Source of the DNA: Paramixta manurensis
GTDB taxonomy: Bacteria; Pseudomonadota; Gammaproteobacteria; Enterobacterales; Enterobacteriaceae
Assembly: GCF_013285385.1 (NCBI RefSeq)
Contig: NZ_CP054212.1
Span: forward strand, 1,054,001-1,118,000
Reading direction: 5' to 3'
Length of the DNA: 64,000 nt
Both the position numbers and the translations under genes were made by a program. The notes under the pieces are model-generated. The model was not told the origin of the DNA and searched no databases. It saw only the letters and a program-made list of their open reading frames with translations. Every line of letters starts with the position of its first letter. Position 1 is the first letter of the stretch. Shown here piece by piece: positions 8,482 to 18,229 of the stretch.

Positions 8482-9249
8482 TTATAACCGGAAAGGATCG
8501 GCATCGCGCCAGGCAGGGAAGGCTTCGCGATAGTCCCGTAGCGCTTCCAGCGAGAGGTCGGCATCCAGTTGTGCCGGTTGATGCGGCGCGGCGCTCGCCA
8601 AAATATCCCCCTTTGGCCCGATGATCACACTGTCACCGCTGTACTGATGCTGATTATCATCGCTACCGACGCGGTTACAGCCCGCGACATAGGCCTGATT
8701 TTCAATCGCCCGCGCAACCAATAGAGACTGCCAGTGCAAGGCGCGCGGCGCGGGCCAGTTTGCCACATATAACGCGAGGTCGTAATCGTTCTGATTGCGG
8801 GAAAATACCGGGAAACGTAAGTCATAGCAGACTTGTGGCAAAATACGCCAACCGCGCCACTCCACGATCTCACGCCGCTCGCCCGCCTGATAATAGTGAT
8901 GTTCATCCGCCATCCGAAACAGGTGGCGTTTATCGTAAAAATGCAGCGTACCGTTCGGTTCAACCAGCAAAAAACGATTTACAGCGCCCTTGTTGGTTTT
9001 AATCGCCGCACTACCGCCAACCAGCGCATTGCAGGATTGCGCCTGCTCGCTTAGCCATTCGACCACGCGCGCCTGCGGCAACGAGTTTTCCGCCGCCTGC
9101 ATGGCAAAACCGGTTGTGAACATCTCTGGCAGAATAATCATATCGCGCTGGCGGATGTGCTGGAGTAGGCGACCAAAGTGCGCCAGATTCGCTTCACCGT
9201 CCATCCAGACTAACGGCTGTTGCAACACGCTCAGTTTTAAAGTTGACAT
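8482..9249 (-). CDS. yafV: Omega-amidase YafV (Nit2-like nitrilase family)
   Basis: A 255-residue C-N hydrolase starting at 9249 (MSTLKLSVLQQPLVWMDG), the K-12 YafV start region. The nitrilase catalytic triad is visible: Glu in LPEMFTTG, Lys in YDKRHLF and Cys in VCYDLRF. Omega-amidases hydrolyse the alpha-keto-glutaramate or alpha-keto-succinamate made when glutamine or asparagine is the amino donor. The start overlaps the end of ybdL by 13 bp on the same strand, so the two are almost certainly translated from one message. Confidence 0.92.
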   Translation of the reverse strand: MSTLKLSVLQQPLVWMDGEANLAHFGRLLQHIRQRDMIILPEMFTTGFAMQAAENSLPQARVVEWLSEQAQSCNALVGGSAAIKTNKGAVNRFLLVEPNGTLHFYDKRHLFRMADEHHYYQAGERREIVEWRGWRILPQVCYDLRFPVFSRNQNDYDLALYVANWPAPRALHWQSLLVARAIENQAYVAGCNRVGSDDNQHQYSGDSVIIGPKGDILASAAPHQPAQLDADLSLEALRDYREAFPAWRDADPFRL

Positions 9250-10397
9250 AACCGCTCCGCAGCCGCATCCAGCGTGGCTTCTTGTTTGGCAAAACAGAGT
9301 CGCACCAGTTTGTGCGGGAAAGGGGCGGCACAAAATACCGACAGTGGGATAGCCGCCACGCCGACCTCGGTCGTGAGCCATTGGCAAAAACTCACATCAT
9401 CCAGATCGGAAATGGCGCTGTAATCCACTAATAAGAAATAAGTGCCCTCGCACGGTAGCACTTCAAAACGGCTGCTCGCTAACGCCTGAACAAACCGATC
9501 GCGACGCGCGCGATAAAAGTCAGGAAGCTGGCGATAATGTTCCGGCGCTGCACGTAACATATCTGCCAGCGCCAGTTGCGCCGGGGTATTCACTGAAAAG
9601 GTGAGGTATTGGTGCACCTTACGGACTTCCGCACTTAACGCGGGCGGGGCAACGCAATAACCCACTTTCCAGCCGGTCATATGGAAGGTTTTACCAAAAG
9701 ATGACACCGCAATTGCGCGCGCGCGTAGCCCGGAATGCGCTAATACGCTGGCATGGCCCTGCGGATCGAAACAGATATGCTCATAGACTTCGTCGCTTAA
9801 TACATAGATCTCATGCGGCGCGATAGCCTGCCATAACGCGGCAAAGTCGTCCGGCTGCCAGACGGTCGCTGAAGGGTTATGCGGCGTATTCAGGATCACC
9901 AGACGAGTACGCGGCGAAAGTTGTTCGCTAAAAGCATGCCAATCGACGCGGAAAGCGGGCGGTTGCAAGGCAAGGCGCTTTAATACCCCGCCGGCGAGCG
10001 TGACGGCAGGGGCATAGCTGTCATAGCTGGGATCAAAACAGATCACCTCGTCGCCTGGCCGCACCAGCGCGGTAATCGCCGCGTACAGCGCTTCAGTGGC
10101 GCCAGCGGTCACCGTCACTTCGCTCTCCGCATCCGGGCGATAACCATACAGTTCAGCGGTTTTATCAGCAATGGCGGTACGTAGTGCGGGAACGCCGGTC
10201 ATTGGCGCGTATTGATTGGCACCCTGGCTGACATGCCAGGCCAGACGTTGCTGTAAGTAGTCCGGACCATCGAAATCAGGAAAACCCTGCGACAAGTTAA
10301 TCGCCTGGTGTTGCGCAGCCAGCGCACTCATGCGGGTAAAGATGGTGGTGCCAAGAGTCGGGAGTTTACTCTCGGGAATCAACGGGTAATGACTCAT
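9237..10397 (-). CDS. ybdL: Methionine aminotransferase YbdL (class I/II PLP)
   Basis: A 386-residue kynurenine aminotransferase/glutamine transaminase K-like enzyme. Motifs: NLSQGFPDFDGP near the N-terminus, TPHNPSATVW, and the PLP lysine in SSFGKTFHMTGWKVGY. YbdL prefers methionine and aromatic amino acids with oxo-acid acceptors. Here it is fused into an operon with the omega-amidase gene yafV. In E. coli K-12 ybdL is elsewhere, and ivy occupies this region. Confidence 0.92.
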   Translation of the reverse strand: MSHYPLIPESKLPTLGTTIFTRMSALAAQHQAINLSQGFPDFDGPDYLQQRLAWHVSQGANQYAPMTGVPALRTAIADKTAELYGYRPDAESEVTVTAGATEALYAAITALVRPGDEVICFDPSYDSYAPAVTLAGGVLKRLALQPPAFRVDWHAFSEQLSPRTRLVILNTPHNPSATVWQPDDFAALWQAIAPHEIYVLSDEVYEHICFDPQGHASVLAHSGLRARAIAVSSFGKTFHMTGWKVGYCVAPPALSAEVRKVHQYLTFSVNTPAQLALADMLRAAPEHYRQLPDFYRARRDRFVQALASSRFEVLPCEGTYFLLVDYSAISDLDDVSFCQWLTTEVGVAAIPLSVFCAAPFPHKLVRLCFAKQEATLDAAAERLCQL

Positions 10398-10583
10398 AAC
10401 TGACTGACCTTAGTCGTTGACGGGGATGCGGTAAAACGTTAAGGCCTCACTATAACATGCGCATGGCAATTGGCAATCAAGACGCTTAGACGGCTAAAAA
10501 AGGGAAATGAGGCGGTTTTTCATAAATCTGGTTGGTTTAAACCAGAAAACCAACGGCGTTTCTCTTTCCTGAAGGGAGGGCGA

Positions 10584-10609
10584 GTTAAGGCCCGTCAGCG
10601 GGCCTTAAC
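10584..10609. terminator. Hairpin downstream of fadE
   Basis: An 11-bp perfect stem, GTTAAGGCCCG / CGGGCCTTAAC with a TCAG loop, lies just beyond the fadE stop. It probably terminates fadE. The rest of the ybdL-fadE spacer (10398-10583) holds no convincing gene. Confidence 0.6.
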
Positions 10610-10619
10610 TATTTACGTT

Positions 10620-13064
10620 TTATGCGGCTTCATTACTGCGGCTAACCGCCGGTAACTTTACTGGCTGCGTCGCGAGCGCATCCGCCTCGAACTCATCCAC
10701 GTTAATTGAACGCAGACGGCTTGCCTCGGCGCGGGTTAGCGTTTCTGCCTCTTCGGCGTTGATCCATCCTTCCTGTAGGCCGCGTTGTGCTAACTCATCC
10801 AGTCGGGTAAACGACAGATGTTTTTTCAACTGCTTACACAGGCGATCGTGAATCACTTCTGCCGCCATCACATCGTGCAGCGCCGCTTCCAACTGACCCA
10901 CCGGGTTATGTTCGCTTGGCGTCAGATATTGACCACGTCCCAAACGAGTACGGGTCGCGGAGGGCAGCTGGAGGATTTTCGCTAACTGATGATCCAAACC
11001 ATCGGATGGCGCACGGCAGTGACGACCGGTTGGGAAAATCACCACCCGCAACAGACCCGCCACCAGACGCTGAGGGAAGTTACGCAACAGGTCATCCATA
11101 GCGACTTCCGCCTGATTAAGCGCATCCTGCACGCCCCAGTGTAATAACGGCAGGTCGGCCTCATTACGTCCTTCATCTTCATAACGTTTTAGTGCGGCGG
11201 AGGCCAGATACAGTTGACTCAGAATATCCCCCAAACGGGCGGAAATACGCTCACGGCGTTTCAAACTCCCGCCCAATACCGACATTGAAACATCAGACAA
11301 TAACGCAAGGTTAGCGCTAATCCGATTCAGATGTTGATAGTAACGGCGTGTCGCATCACGAGTGGGCGAACGGCTGGTGCGTCCCGCTGTCAGGCCAAGC
11401 CACAGGCTACGCATTTTATTGCTGCCGACATGACCGATATGGCTGAACAGTGCTTTATCAAATGCCACCACATCATTGCTCTGTGCTGCCGCCATTTCCT
11501 GTAGCACATAAGGATGGCAACGAATGGCACCCTGGCCGAAGATGATCATGCTACGGGTCAGAATATTGGCGCCCTCAACGGTAATCGCGATCGGCGCGCC
11601 TTGGTAGGCACGGGCAAGGAAGTTATTATTACCGAGCATAATTCCTTTCCCGCCGGCAATATCCATCGCGTCGATAATGGCGCGCTGCCCACGATGGGTA
11701 CAATGATATTTCACGATAGCGGACAGCACCGCCGGTTTTTCACCTTGCATAATGCCGTAGGTAATTAAGGTTGCCGCCGCATCCATCACATAGGCGTTAC
11801 CGGCAATACGTGCCAGCGGCTCTTCAATCCCTTCCATTTTACCGATCGGTAATTTGAATTGGCGGCGAATATGGGCGTAAGCGCCAATTGCCAGCGCCAG
11901 GCTTTTCAGGCTACCGGTAGAGTTAGACGGTAGGGTAATTCCGCGTCCAACCGATAAACATTCCACCAGCATACGCCAGCCCTGGCCGGCCATTTTCGGG
12001 CCACCAATGATGTAATCAATCGGAACAAAAATATCTTTCCCACGGGTGGGGCCATTTTGGAACGGGACGTTCAACGGAAAATGGCGTTTACCAATCTCTA
12101 CGCCCGGCGTTTGGGTAGGGATTAACGCACAGGTAATGCCTAACTCTTCCGTCTCACCTAATAGATGTTCCGGATCGGAGAGTTTAAACGCCAGCCCGAG
12201 CACAGTCGCGATCGGTGCCAGCGTAATGTAGCGTTTGTTCCAGGTTAGACGCATGCCCAGCACCTGCTGGCCTTGCCAGGCACCCATACATACCACACCG
12301 GTATCGGGGATAGCGCCAGCATCGGAACCCGCTTCCGGGCTGGTTAAGGCGAAACAAGGAATTTCCTGCCCACGCGCCAGCCGCGGCAGATAATGATCTT
12401 TCTGCTCATCGGTGCCGTAATGTTGTAATAACTCACCGGGGCCGAGTGAGTTCGGTACGCCAACGGTAATCGCCAAAATACCGGATACCCCGGCCAGTTT
12501 CTGCAATACGCGCGACTGCGCGTAGGCTGAAAATTCCAGCCCGCCATACTCTTTCTTAATGATCATGGCGAAGAAGCGGTGCTGTTTTAAATATGCCCAC
12601 AGTTCCGGCGGCAGATCGGCCATTTCATGGGTGATCTGAAAATCATTTGCCATGCGGCACGCTTCTTCTACCGGACCTTCCAGAAAGGCTTGCTCCTCTT
12701 CTGTCAGTCGCGGCTGCGGATAGTGATGTAACTTTTCCCAATCCGGCGTACCGCGAAACAGATCGCCTTCCCACCAAGTGGTACCTGCCTCGATCGCTTC
12801 TTTTTCGGTACGCGACATCGGCGGCATCACCTTTTGAAAGGTACGCAGCATCGGTTTAGAGAACAGCGCGCGGCGCAACGGCAGCAGGTTAAACGGCGCC
12901 AGGATGATCGCCAACGGTACCAGCAGCCACGGGGTCCAAAGGTGTAACATTGCCATCGCCGCCGTCCATACCAGCACCAGCAGACTGCTAAGCAGTAGCG
13001 AAACGCGGTGATAGAAGAGTGCGCCGATCAGCACAATCGTCGCGACAATACTGAGAACCATCAT
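10620..13064 (-). CDS. fadE: Acyl-CoA dehydrogenase FadE
   Basis: An 814-residue protein, the length of E. coli FadE, with near-continuous similarity. It has an N-terminal membrane-associated hydrophobic region (residues 1-55), then the acyl-CoA dehydrogenase core (IPCFALTSPEAGSDAGAIPD; VEGANILTRSMIIFGQGAIRCHPY) and the long FadE-specific C-terminal part. It catalyses the first, FAD-dependent step of beta-oxidation. The start MMVLSIVATIV at 13064 matches the family. A FadR-like site lies 23 bp upstream of the start. Confidence 0.97.
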   Translation of the reverse strand: MMVLSIVATIVLIGALFYHRVSLLLSSLLVLVWTAAMAMLHLWTPWLLVPLAIILAPFNLLPLRRALFSKPMLRTFQKVMPPMSRTEKEAIEAGTTWWEGDLFRGTPDWEKLHHYPQPRLTEEEQAFLEGPVEEACRMANDFQITHEMADLPPELWAYLKQHRFFAMIIKKEYGGLEFSAYAQSRVLQKLAGVSGILAITVGVPNSLGPGELLQHYGTDEQKDHYLPRLARGQEIPCFALTSPEAGSDAGAIPDTGVVCMGAWQGQQVLGMRLTWNKRYITLAPIATVLGLAFKLSDPEHLLGETEELGITCALIPTQTPGVEIGKRHFPLNVPFQNGPTRGKDIFVPIDYIIGGPKMAGQGWRMLVECLSVGRGITLPSNSTGSLKSLALAIGAYAHIRRQFKLPIGKMEGIEEPLARIAGNAYVMDAAATLITYGIMQGEKPAVLSAIVKYHCTHRGQRAIIDAMDIAGGKGIMLGNNNFLARAYQGAPIAITVEGANILTRSMIIFGQGAIRCHPYVLQEMAAAQSNDVVAFDKALFSHIGHVGSNKMRSLWLGLTAGRTSRSPTRDATRRYYQHLNRISANLALLSDVSMSVLGGSLKRRERISARLGDILSQLYLASAALKRYEDEGRNEADLPLLHWGVQDALNQAEVAMDDLLRNFPQRLVAGLLRVVIFPTGRHCRAPSDGLDHQLAKILQLPSATRTRLGRGQYLTPSEHNPVGQLEAALHDVMAAEVIHDRLCKQLKKHLSFTRLDELAQRGLQEGWINAEEAETLTRAEASRLRSINVDEFEADALATQPVKLPAVSRSNEAA

Positions 13065-13086
13065 AATGAACCGCTCCGTAAGTAGT

Positions 13087-13103
13087 AAGAGGTCTGACCT
13101 GTT
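13087..13103. promoter_or_regulatory. FadR operator upstream of fadE
   Basis: AAGAGGTCTGACCTGTT keeps the GGTC-N-GAC core and TGTT end of the FadR consensus as I recall it (HMWYTGGTCNGAMNNRTY-like). It lies just upstream of fadE. FadR represses fad genes unless long-chain acyl-CoA is bound, so the site fits the expected control. Confidence 0.7.
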
Positions 13104-13290
13104 TGAGTCTCCTTACAGGTTTAGAGCAGATAAGGTTTGTTAGCAATGTGTTTACATAATAATTACAACCTGGCTCACACTCCGTTGGCATCAAAAGTCA
13201 AAGCAGCTATCGACCTGCTGCGGCGCTTCCCGCCTTATAGGCATTCCGGTAAACTGGATTGCGACTCTTACTCATCCAAAGGACGCCTTT

Positions 13291-13869
13291 ATGTACCAGG
13301 ATATTATTCGTTCCGAACTCAACGAAGCAGCGGATACGCTCAATAAATTTCTCAGCGATGAAGCGAATATTCACGCCATTCAACGTGCCGCGGTGATGCT
13401 GGCCGACGCGTTTAAAGCGGGAGGAAAAGTATTGTCATGCGGCAATGGCGGTTCGCATTGCGATGCGATGCACTTTGCCGAGGAGTTGACGGGCCGCTAT
13501 CGTGAGAACCGTCCTGGTTATCCGGCGATTGCGATTTCGGATGTTAGCCATCTCTCCTGTGTCAGTAATGATTTTGGTTATGAGTATGTTTTCTCGCGTT
13601 ATATTGAGGCGGTAGGCCGGGCGGGCGACGTGCTGTTAGGGATTTCGACCTCCGGCAATTCCGCTAACATTATTAAAGCCATTGAGGCCGCACGCGCGCA
13701 GGGGATGAAAGTGATAACCCTAACCGGTAAAGACGGCGGGAAAATGGCCGGAACGGCGGATATTGAAATTCGTGTCCCACATTTTGGTTATGCCGATCGT
13801 ACCCAGGAGATTCATATTAAAGTGATTCATATCCTGATGCTGTTGATTGAAAAAGAGATGGTGAAATAA
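13291..13869 (+). CDS. gmhA: Sedoheptulose 7-phosphate isomerase GmhA (LpcA)
   Basis: A 192-residue SIS-domain isomerase that makes D-glycero-D-manno-heptose 7-phosphate for the LPS inner core. The family motifs are intact: LSCGNGGSHCDAMHFAEELTGRY and ISTSGNSANIIKA. The start MYQDIIRSELNEA matches E. coli. It diverges from fadE and is followed by yafJ, as in K-12. Confidence 0.97.
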   Translation: MYQDIIRSELNEAADTLNKFLSDEANIHAIQRAAVMLADAFKAGGKVLSCGNGGSHCDAMHFAEELTGRYRENRPGYPAIAISDVSHLSCVSNDFGYEYVFSRYIEAVGRAGDVLLGISTSGNSANIIKAIEAARAQGMKVITLTGKDGGKMAGTADIEIRVPHFGYADRTQEIHIKVIHILMLLIEKEMVK

Positions 13870-13901
13870 GGGAAACGGCGCGAGGTCGTTTCCGGTTGTC
13901 G

Positions 13902-13919
13902 GGGCGGGGTTTCCCGCCC
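13902..13919 (+). terminator. Hairpin between gmhA and yafJ
   Basis: A perfect GGGCGGG / CCCGCCC stem with a GTTT loop follows gmhA by about 30 bp. There is no T run after it, so it may be an attenuating or mRNA-stabilising hairpin rather than a terminator. Confidence 0.35.
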
Positions 13920-13946
13920 GCTGAATATCTTCACAGAGGCGTCACT

Positions 13947-14714
13947 ATGTGCGAACTGCTCGGGATGAGCGCGAACGTCCCAACAGACATCTGTTTTAGT
14001 TTTACCGGGCTGATACAGCGCGGCGGCGGCACCGGGCCGCATAAAGATGGTTGGGGAATTACGTTTTACGAGGGCAAAGGCTGTCGCACATTTAAAGATC
14101 CGCAACCGAGCTTTAACTCGCCAATTGCGCGGCTGGTTCAGGAGTATCCGATCAAGTCCCATTCGGTGGTGGCGCATATCCGCCAGGCGAACCGCGGGAA
14201 AGTGTCGCTGGAAAATACGCATCCGTTCACGCGCGAACTGTGGGGCCGTAACTGGACCTATGCCCATAACGGGCAGTTGAAAGGGTATCGTCAACTGGAG
14301 ACCGGGCATTTTCGACCGGTAGGCGAAACCGATAGTGAAAAAGCCTTTTGTTGGCTGCTGTATAACTTGTCGCAGCGGTATCCGCGCACGCCGACTAATT
14401 TCCCGGCGATGTTTCGCTACGTCGCAGAGTTGGCGACGGAGTTAAGAACCAAAGGGGTCTTCAACATGCTGCTGTCGGATGGACGCTATCTGATGGCATT
14501 TTGCTCCACCAATCTGTTTTGGATAACGCGCCGCGCGCCATTTGGCAAGGCGACCTTACTTGATAGAGATGTGGAGATTGATTTTCAGAAGCAGACCACG
14601 CCTAACGACGTGGTCACAGTGATTGCCACTCAGCCGCTGACCGGCAATGAAACCTGGCACAAAATTGAGCCAGGCGAGTGGGCGTTATTCTGCCTTGGTG
14701 AGCGCGAGGAATGA
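13947..14714 (+). CDS. yafJ: Class II glutamine amidotransferase-like protein YafJ
   Basis: A 255-residue protein from ATG 13947 (MCELLGMSANVPTD), which puts the Ntn nucleophile Cys at position 2; AGAGG lies upstream at 13935-13939. It has the GATase_6 fold signature HIRQANRG, NTHPF and WTYAHNGQLKG. The glutaminase half is clear but no synthase domain is present, and its acceptor is unknown. The 3' end overlaps yafK by 30 bp tail to tail. Confidence 0.93.
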   Translation: MCELLGMSANVPTDICFSFTGLIQRGGGTGPHKDGWGITFYEGKGCRTFKDPQPSFNSPIARLVQEYPIKSHSVVAHIRQANRGKVSLENTHPFTRELWGRNWTYAHNGQLKGYRQLETGHFRPVGETDSEKAFCWLLYNLSQRYPRTPTNFPAMFRYVAELATELRTKGVFNMLLSDGRYLMAFCSTNLFWITRRAPFGKATLLDRDVEIDFQKQTTPNDVVTVIATQPLTGNETWHKIEPGEWALFCLGEREE

Positions 14715-15425
14715 GTTAGACGTGTTGGTCGCGGGGCTCATCGCCGGGCTACTGTTCAACACATATTTTCCAGAGTTAACCGAAACCGTCGGCGGCTGAT
14801 GGTGCGCGGCGAACCAAGCGTAGCCGGGCTGTAACTGTTTCCAGAAACTGGCGTAATAAGAGTTACGGTGGCGTTGCATGTTACTCTCGGTCATACGGAA
14901 CGGATAAATACTGACTTCCACTTCCGACTGGCCGTTGCGTAGCGCGGCATTTACATAGGTGAAGATCTCATCCATGTAGGCATTGGTCATGGCGTAGCAG
15001 CCAATCGAAACGCAGTTGCCGTGAATCATCAAATATTTCCCGTCATACCCTTGCTGACGATCATATTGGTTGGGAAAACCAATATTGATGGCGCGATAGA
15101 AGCGGCTGTCCGGCTTGAGCTGATTCAGCTTCACGCTATAAAACCCTTCCGGGCTTTTAAAATCACCCTGACGGCGTTTTGGCCCCAAACCGCCAGAGAA
15201 ATTACAGATGCGATAGCTATCCAGCAGGCGGTATTCGTTACCGATTTTGCCGTATAACTCCAGCGTACGTTCTTCTTTGAAGATCTGAAGATAGACCGGG
15301 GTGCCTAATAATTGTTTCTTTAACTCTTTGCTGACCGGCGCCAGTGGTTGAACTGGTTCAGGCGTGCTTGCCATGCTGAGGGCTGGCAAAAGAATCATCG
15401 CAAAAAACAGTGCGATTTTGCCCAT
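14685..15425 (-). CDS. dpaA: YkuD-fold peptidoglycan amidase DpaA (YafK, LdtF)
   Basis: A 246-residue protein starting at 15425 with a signal peptide (MGKIALFFAMILLPALSMAS). It has the L,D-transpeptidase motif MIHGNCVSIGCYAM with catalytic His and Cys. In E. coli this protein acts mainly as an amidase that releases Lpp (Braun lipoprotein) from peptidoglycan. The orientation and the neighbours yafJ and dinB are conserved. Its 3' end is shared with yafJ, which leaves no room for a terminator between them. Confidence 0.92.
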   Translation of the reverse strand: MGKIALFFAMILLPALSMASTPEPVQPLAPVSKELKKQLLGTPVYLQIFKEERTLELYGKIGNEYRLLDSYRICNFSGGLGPKRRQGDFKSPEGFYSVKLNQLKPDSRFYRAINIGFPNQYDRQQGYDGKYLMIHGNCVSIGCYAMTNAYMDEIFTYVNAALRNGQSEVEVSIYPFRMTESNMQRHRNSYYASFWKQLQPGYAWFAAHHQPPTVSVNSGKYVLNSSPAMSPATNTSNSFLALTKAE

Positions 15426-15644
15426 TCTGTTTCCCTTGATAAAGAGGGGTTGACCTGCAACGCCGAGTGGCGTCTGTAACATGCATTATCGGAAAAATCC
15501 GCTATCGCTGCGCCACATTAACATTGTCTATTTTTTTATCAAGATCCAAAGCGGTAATTTAGGCGTATTCGTTAATGAAAAGCCGGGAACCGGCCTAACG
15601 TCGCGTTTTGCGCGCGCGGGATCGATTGAACTCTCCGGTTGGTG

Positions 15645-15660
15645 CTGTATACTTATACAG
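15645..15660 (+). promoter_or_regulatory. LexA (SOS) box of dinB
   Basis: CTGTATACTTATACAG is a full CTGT-N8-ACAG LexA box, 16 bp before the dinB start. It predicts DNA-damage induction of the polymerase. Confidence 0.92.
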
Positions 15661-15676
15661 TTATTGTGGAGGGGAT

Positions 15677-16732
15677 ATGCGCAAAATCATTCATGTTGAT
15701 ATGGACTGCTTTTTCGCCGCGGTTGAAATGCGGGATGATCCCAGCTTGTGCGCTATTCCGATGGCGATCGGCGGCAGCCGCACGCAGCGTGGCGTGATCA
15801 GTACCGCCAATTATCCGGCGCGCAAATATGGCGTTCATAGCGCCATGTCAACCGCCATGGCGCTAAAACTGTGCCCGCATTTGAAACTGTTGCCAGGGCG
15901 TTTTGACGCTTATAAAGAAGCCTCGGTCCAAATTCGTGAAATTTTTTCCCGCTATACCTCCTTGATTGAGCCTCTTTCGCTGGATGAAGCGTATCTTGAT
16001 GTCAGTGAAAGCCCGCACTGTTATGGGTCAGCTACATTAATTGCGCGCGAGATTCGGGAAACCATTGCGCGTGAATTAAATTTGACCGCTTCGGCCGGGG
16101 TGGCGCCGGTGAAGTTTTTAGCGAAAATCGCGTCGGACCTGAATAAACCCAACGGCCAATTTGTCATTACGCCGCAGGAGATGCCGCAGTTTTTGCTTAC
16201 CTTGCCGCTGGCAAAAATCCCCGGCGTTGGAAAGGTAACCGCAAAGAAGTTGGAAGAACTGGGTCTCATAACCTGTGGCGATGTACAAAAAGCCGATCTT
16301 GCCGCCTTGTTAAAGCGCTTTGGTAAATTTGGTCGGGTGCTGTGGGAGCGTTGTAACGGGATTGATGAGCGCGAAGTCATTACTGAGCGGCAGCGCAAGT
16401 CGTTGGGCGTCGAGCGTACTCTGTCGGAAGACATTCACAGTTGGCAACAGTGCCTGGAAATTATTGATGTGCTGTACGATGAACTGGAGCGGCGGCTAAC
16501 CAAAATTAAGCCGGATCGGCATATTGCGCGGCAGGGCGTGAAGTTGAAATTTAATGATTTCCAGCTTACGACCCAAGAGCATGTCTGGCCGATGTTAAAT
16601 AAGGCGGATCTGGTGGCGGTGGCGCAGAAAACCTGGGATCAACGGCGAGGCGGCCGTGGCGTGCGGCTGGTCGGGTTGCATGTCACGTTGTTGAACCCAC
16701 AGCTTGAGCGGCAGTTGCTGCTGGGGTTGTGA
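15677..16732 (+). CDS. dinB: DNA polymerase IV (DinB)
   Basis: A 351-residue Y-family translesion polymerase, the length of E. coli Pol IV. ATG 15677 has a strong GGAGGGG site at 15668-15674. Catalytic acids are in HVDMDCFFAAVE and SLDEAYLDVS. The C-terminus ends in QLLLGL, a beta-clamp binding motif. Unlike K-12, no yafN-yafO-yafP genes follow; pepD lies just downstream on the other strand. Confidence 0.97.
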   Translation: MRKIIHVDMDCFFAAVEMRDDPSLCAIPMAIGGSRTQRGVISTANYPARKYGVHSAMSTAMALKLCPHLKLLPGRFDAYKEASVQIREIFSRYTSLIEPLSLDEAYLDVSESPHCYGSATLIAREIRETIARELNLTASAGVAPVKFLAKIASDLNKPNGQFVITPQEMPQFLLTLPLAKIPGVGKVTAKKLEELGLITCGDVQKADLAALLKRFGKFGRVLWERCNGIDEREVITERQRKSLGVERTLSEDIHSWQQCLEIIDVLYDELERRLTKIKPDRHIARQGVKLKFNDFQLTTQEHVWPMLNKADLVAVAQKTWDQRRGGRGVRLVGLHVTLLNPQLERQLLLGL

Positions 16733-16771
16733 GAAGCGGCCAGACATGCCCGGCCGCCACGGATTGAGACT

Positions 16772-18229
16772 TTATTTAACCGGAATCACCTTCAGCAACT
16801 CGGTCAACAGCGTCCAATATAATCCCACGCTTTCTATATGTACCTGCTCATCCGGCGAGTGCGGGCCGGTAATGGTTGGGCCGATAGAAACCATATCCAT
16901 CTCCGGGTACGGTTTTTTAAACAGGCCGCACTCTAGCCCGGCGTGGATCACCTGAATGTTCGGCGTCTTACCAAACAGGGTCAGATAGGTCTCACGCACC
17001 AGCGCCATAACCGGTGAGTTGGCATCGGGCTGCCAGCCAGGATAGCCACCTTTTGGCGCGGTTTTAGCGCCAGCCAGTTGGCCCAGCGAGGTCAGCATCT
17101 CAACTACATAATCTTTACCGCTATCAATCAACGAACGGATCAGGCAGATGATCTCCGCCTGATTATCGCTAATCGATACCACGCCAACGTTTAATGAGGT
17201 TTCAACCACGCCGGCCATCACGTCGGAGTTACGGATAACGCCGTTAGGCGTGCTATTGAGTAGCGCGGCGAAACGGTCACGGCTATCGGCGGTGAGCGCC
17301 TGTGCGCTGTGGGTAACCGGCTCAGTCAGGACGGTAATATTTTTTTCTTTCGCCCCTAACTCATTTTGCAAGATCGCCAGGTAACCCGTCGCTGCCGCTT
17401 TTAAGGCATCGATTTTATCGCCAGCCACCGCGATAGTGGCGAAAGCTTCGCGCGGAATGGCGTTACGTAGCGTGCCGCCGGTGAAATCAATCAAACGCAA
17501 ATCTAATGCGTGGCCGTGCGCGGCAAGGAAGCGCGCCAGCAACTTGTTGGCATTCCCGAGGCCGAGATGAATATCCGCGCCGGAGTGGCCGCCTTTCAAA
17601 CCTTTAATCGTCAGTTTCAGCGTTTCAAACCCCGCCGGTACCGCTTCACGCGTAAGTGGCAGGGTAGTGATGAAATCAATACCGCCGGCGCAACCCATGT
17701 AGATTTCGCCTTCTTCTTCAGAATCGGTATTAATCAGGATTTCTGCCTGTAGCCAGTTTGGCTGCAAACCAAACGCGCCATCCATACCGGCTTCTTCCGT
17801 CATGGTCAGCAATACTTCTAACGGGCCATGTTCAACCTTGTCATCGGCCAGTACCGCTAAGGCCGAAGCCATGCCGATACCGTTATCCGCACCCAGCGTT
17901 GTGCCGCGTGCTTTGACCCACTCGCCATCAACCCAAGGTTGAATAGGATCGGTAGTGAAATCATGAACCGTGTCATTATTTTTCTGCGGCACCATATCAA
18001 GGTGCGCTTGCAGCGCGACCGGCTGACGATTTTCAAAACCCGGCGTCGCCGGTTTGCGGATCAGAATGTTGCCGACCTGATCGCGTTCGCACCAGAAGCC
18101 TTTTTCCTTCGCCCAGGACAGGATATGTTCAGCCAGCGCTTCTTCGTGATAAGAAGGGTGCGGAATAGAGCAGATTTTGGCAAAAATATCCCACAGCGGC
18201 TGTGGCGATAATTGAGACAATTCAGACAC
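16772..18229 (-). CDS. pepD: Aminoacyl-histidine dipeptidase PepD
   Basis: A 485-residue M20-family zinc dipeptidase (peptidase D). Metal ligands and catalytic residues are visible in LQAHLDMVPQKN, the GADNGIGMA segment and LTMTEEAGMDG. The cytosolic enzyme hydrolyses Xaa-His and other dipeptides. Length and start (MSELSQLSPQPLWDIF) agree with E. coli PepD. It is divergent from gpt. Confidence 0.97.
   Translation of the reverse strand: MSELSQLSPQPLWDIFAKICSIPHPSYHEEALAEHILSWAKEKGFWCERDQVGNILIRKPATPGFENRQPVALQAHLDMVPQKNNDTVHDFTTDPIQPWVDGEWVKARGTTLGADNGIGMASALAVLADDKVEHGPLEVLLTMTEEAGMDGAFGLQPNWLQAEILINTDSEEEGEIYMGCAGGIDFITTLPLTREAVPAGFETLKLTIKGLKGGHSGADIHLGLGNANKLLARFLAAHGHALDLRLIDFTGGTLRNAIPREAFATIAVAGDKIDALKAAATGYLAILQNELGAKEKNITVLTEPVTHSAQALTADSRDRFAALLNSTPNGVIRNSDVMAGVVETSLNVGVVSISDNQAEIICLIRSLIDSGKDYVVEMLTSLGQLAGAKTAPKGGYPGWQPDANSPVMALVRETYLTLFGKTPNIQVIHAGLECGLFKKPYPEMDMVSIGPTITGPHSPDEQVHIESVGLYWTLLTELLKVIPVK

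Noticed and set aside
10470..10655. Short open frame between ybdL and fadE
   Set aside because: No ribosome site, and it runs through the fadE terminator hairpin into fadE; the protein is basic and without pattern.
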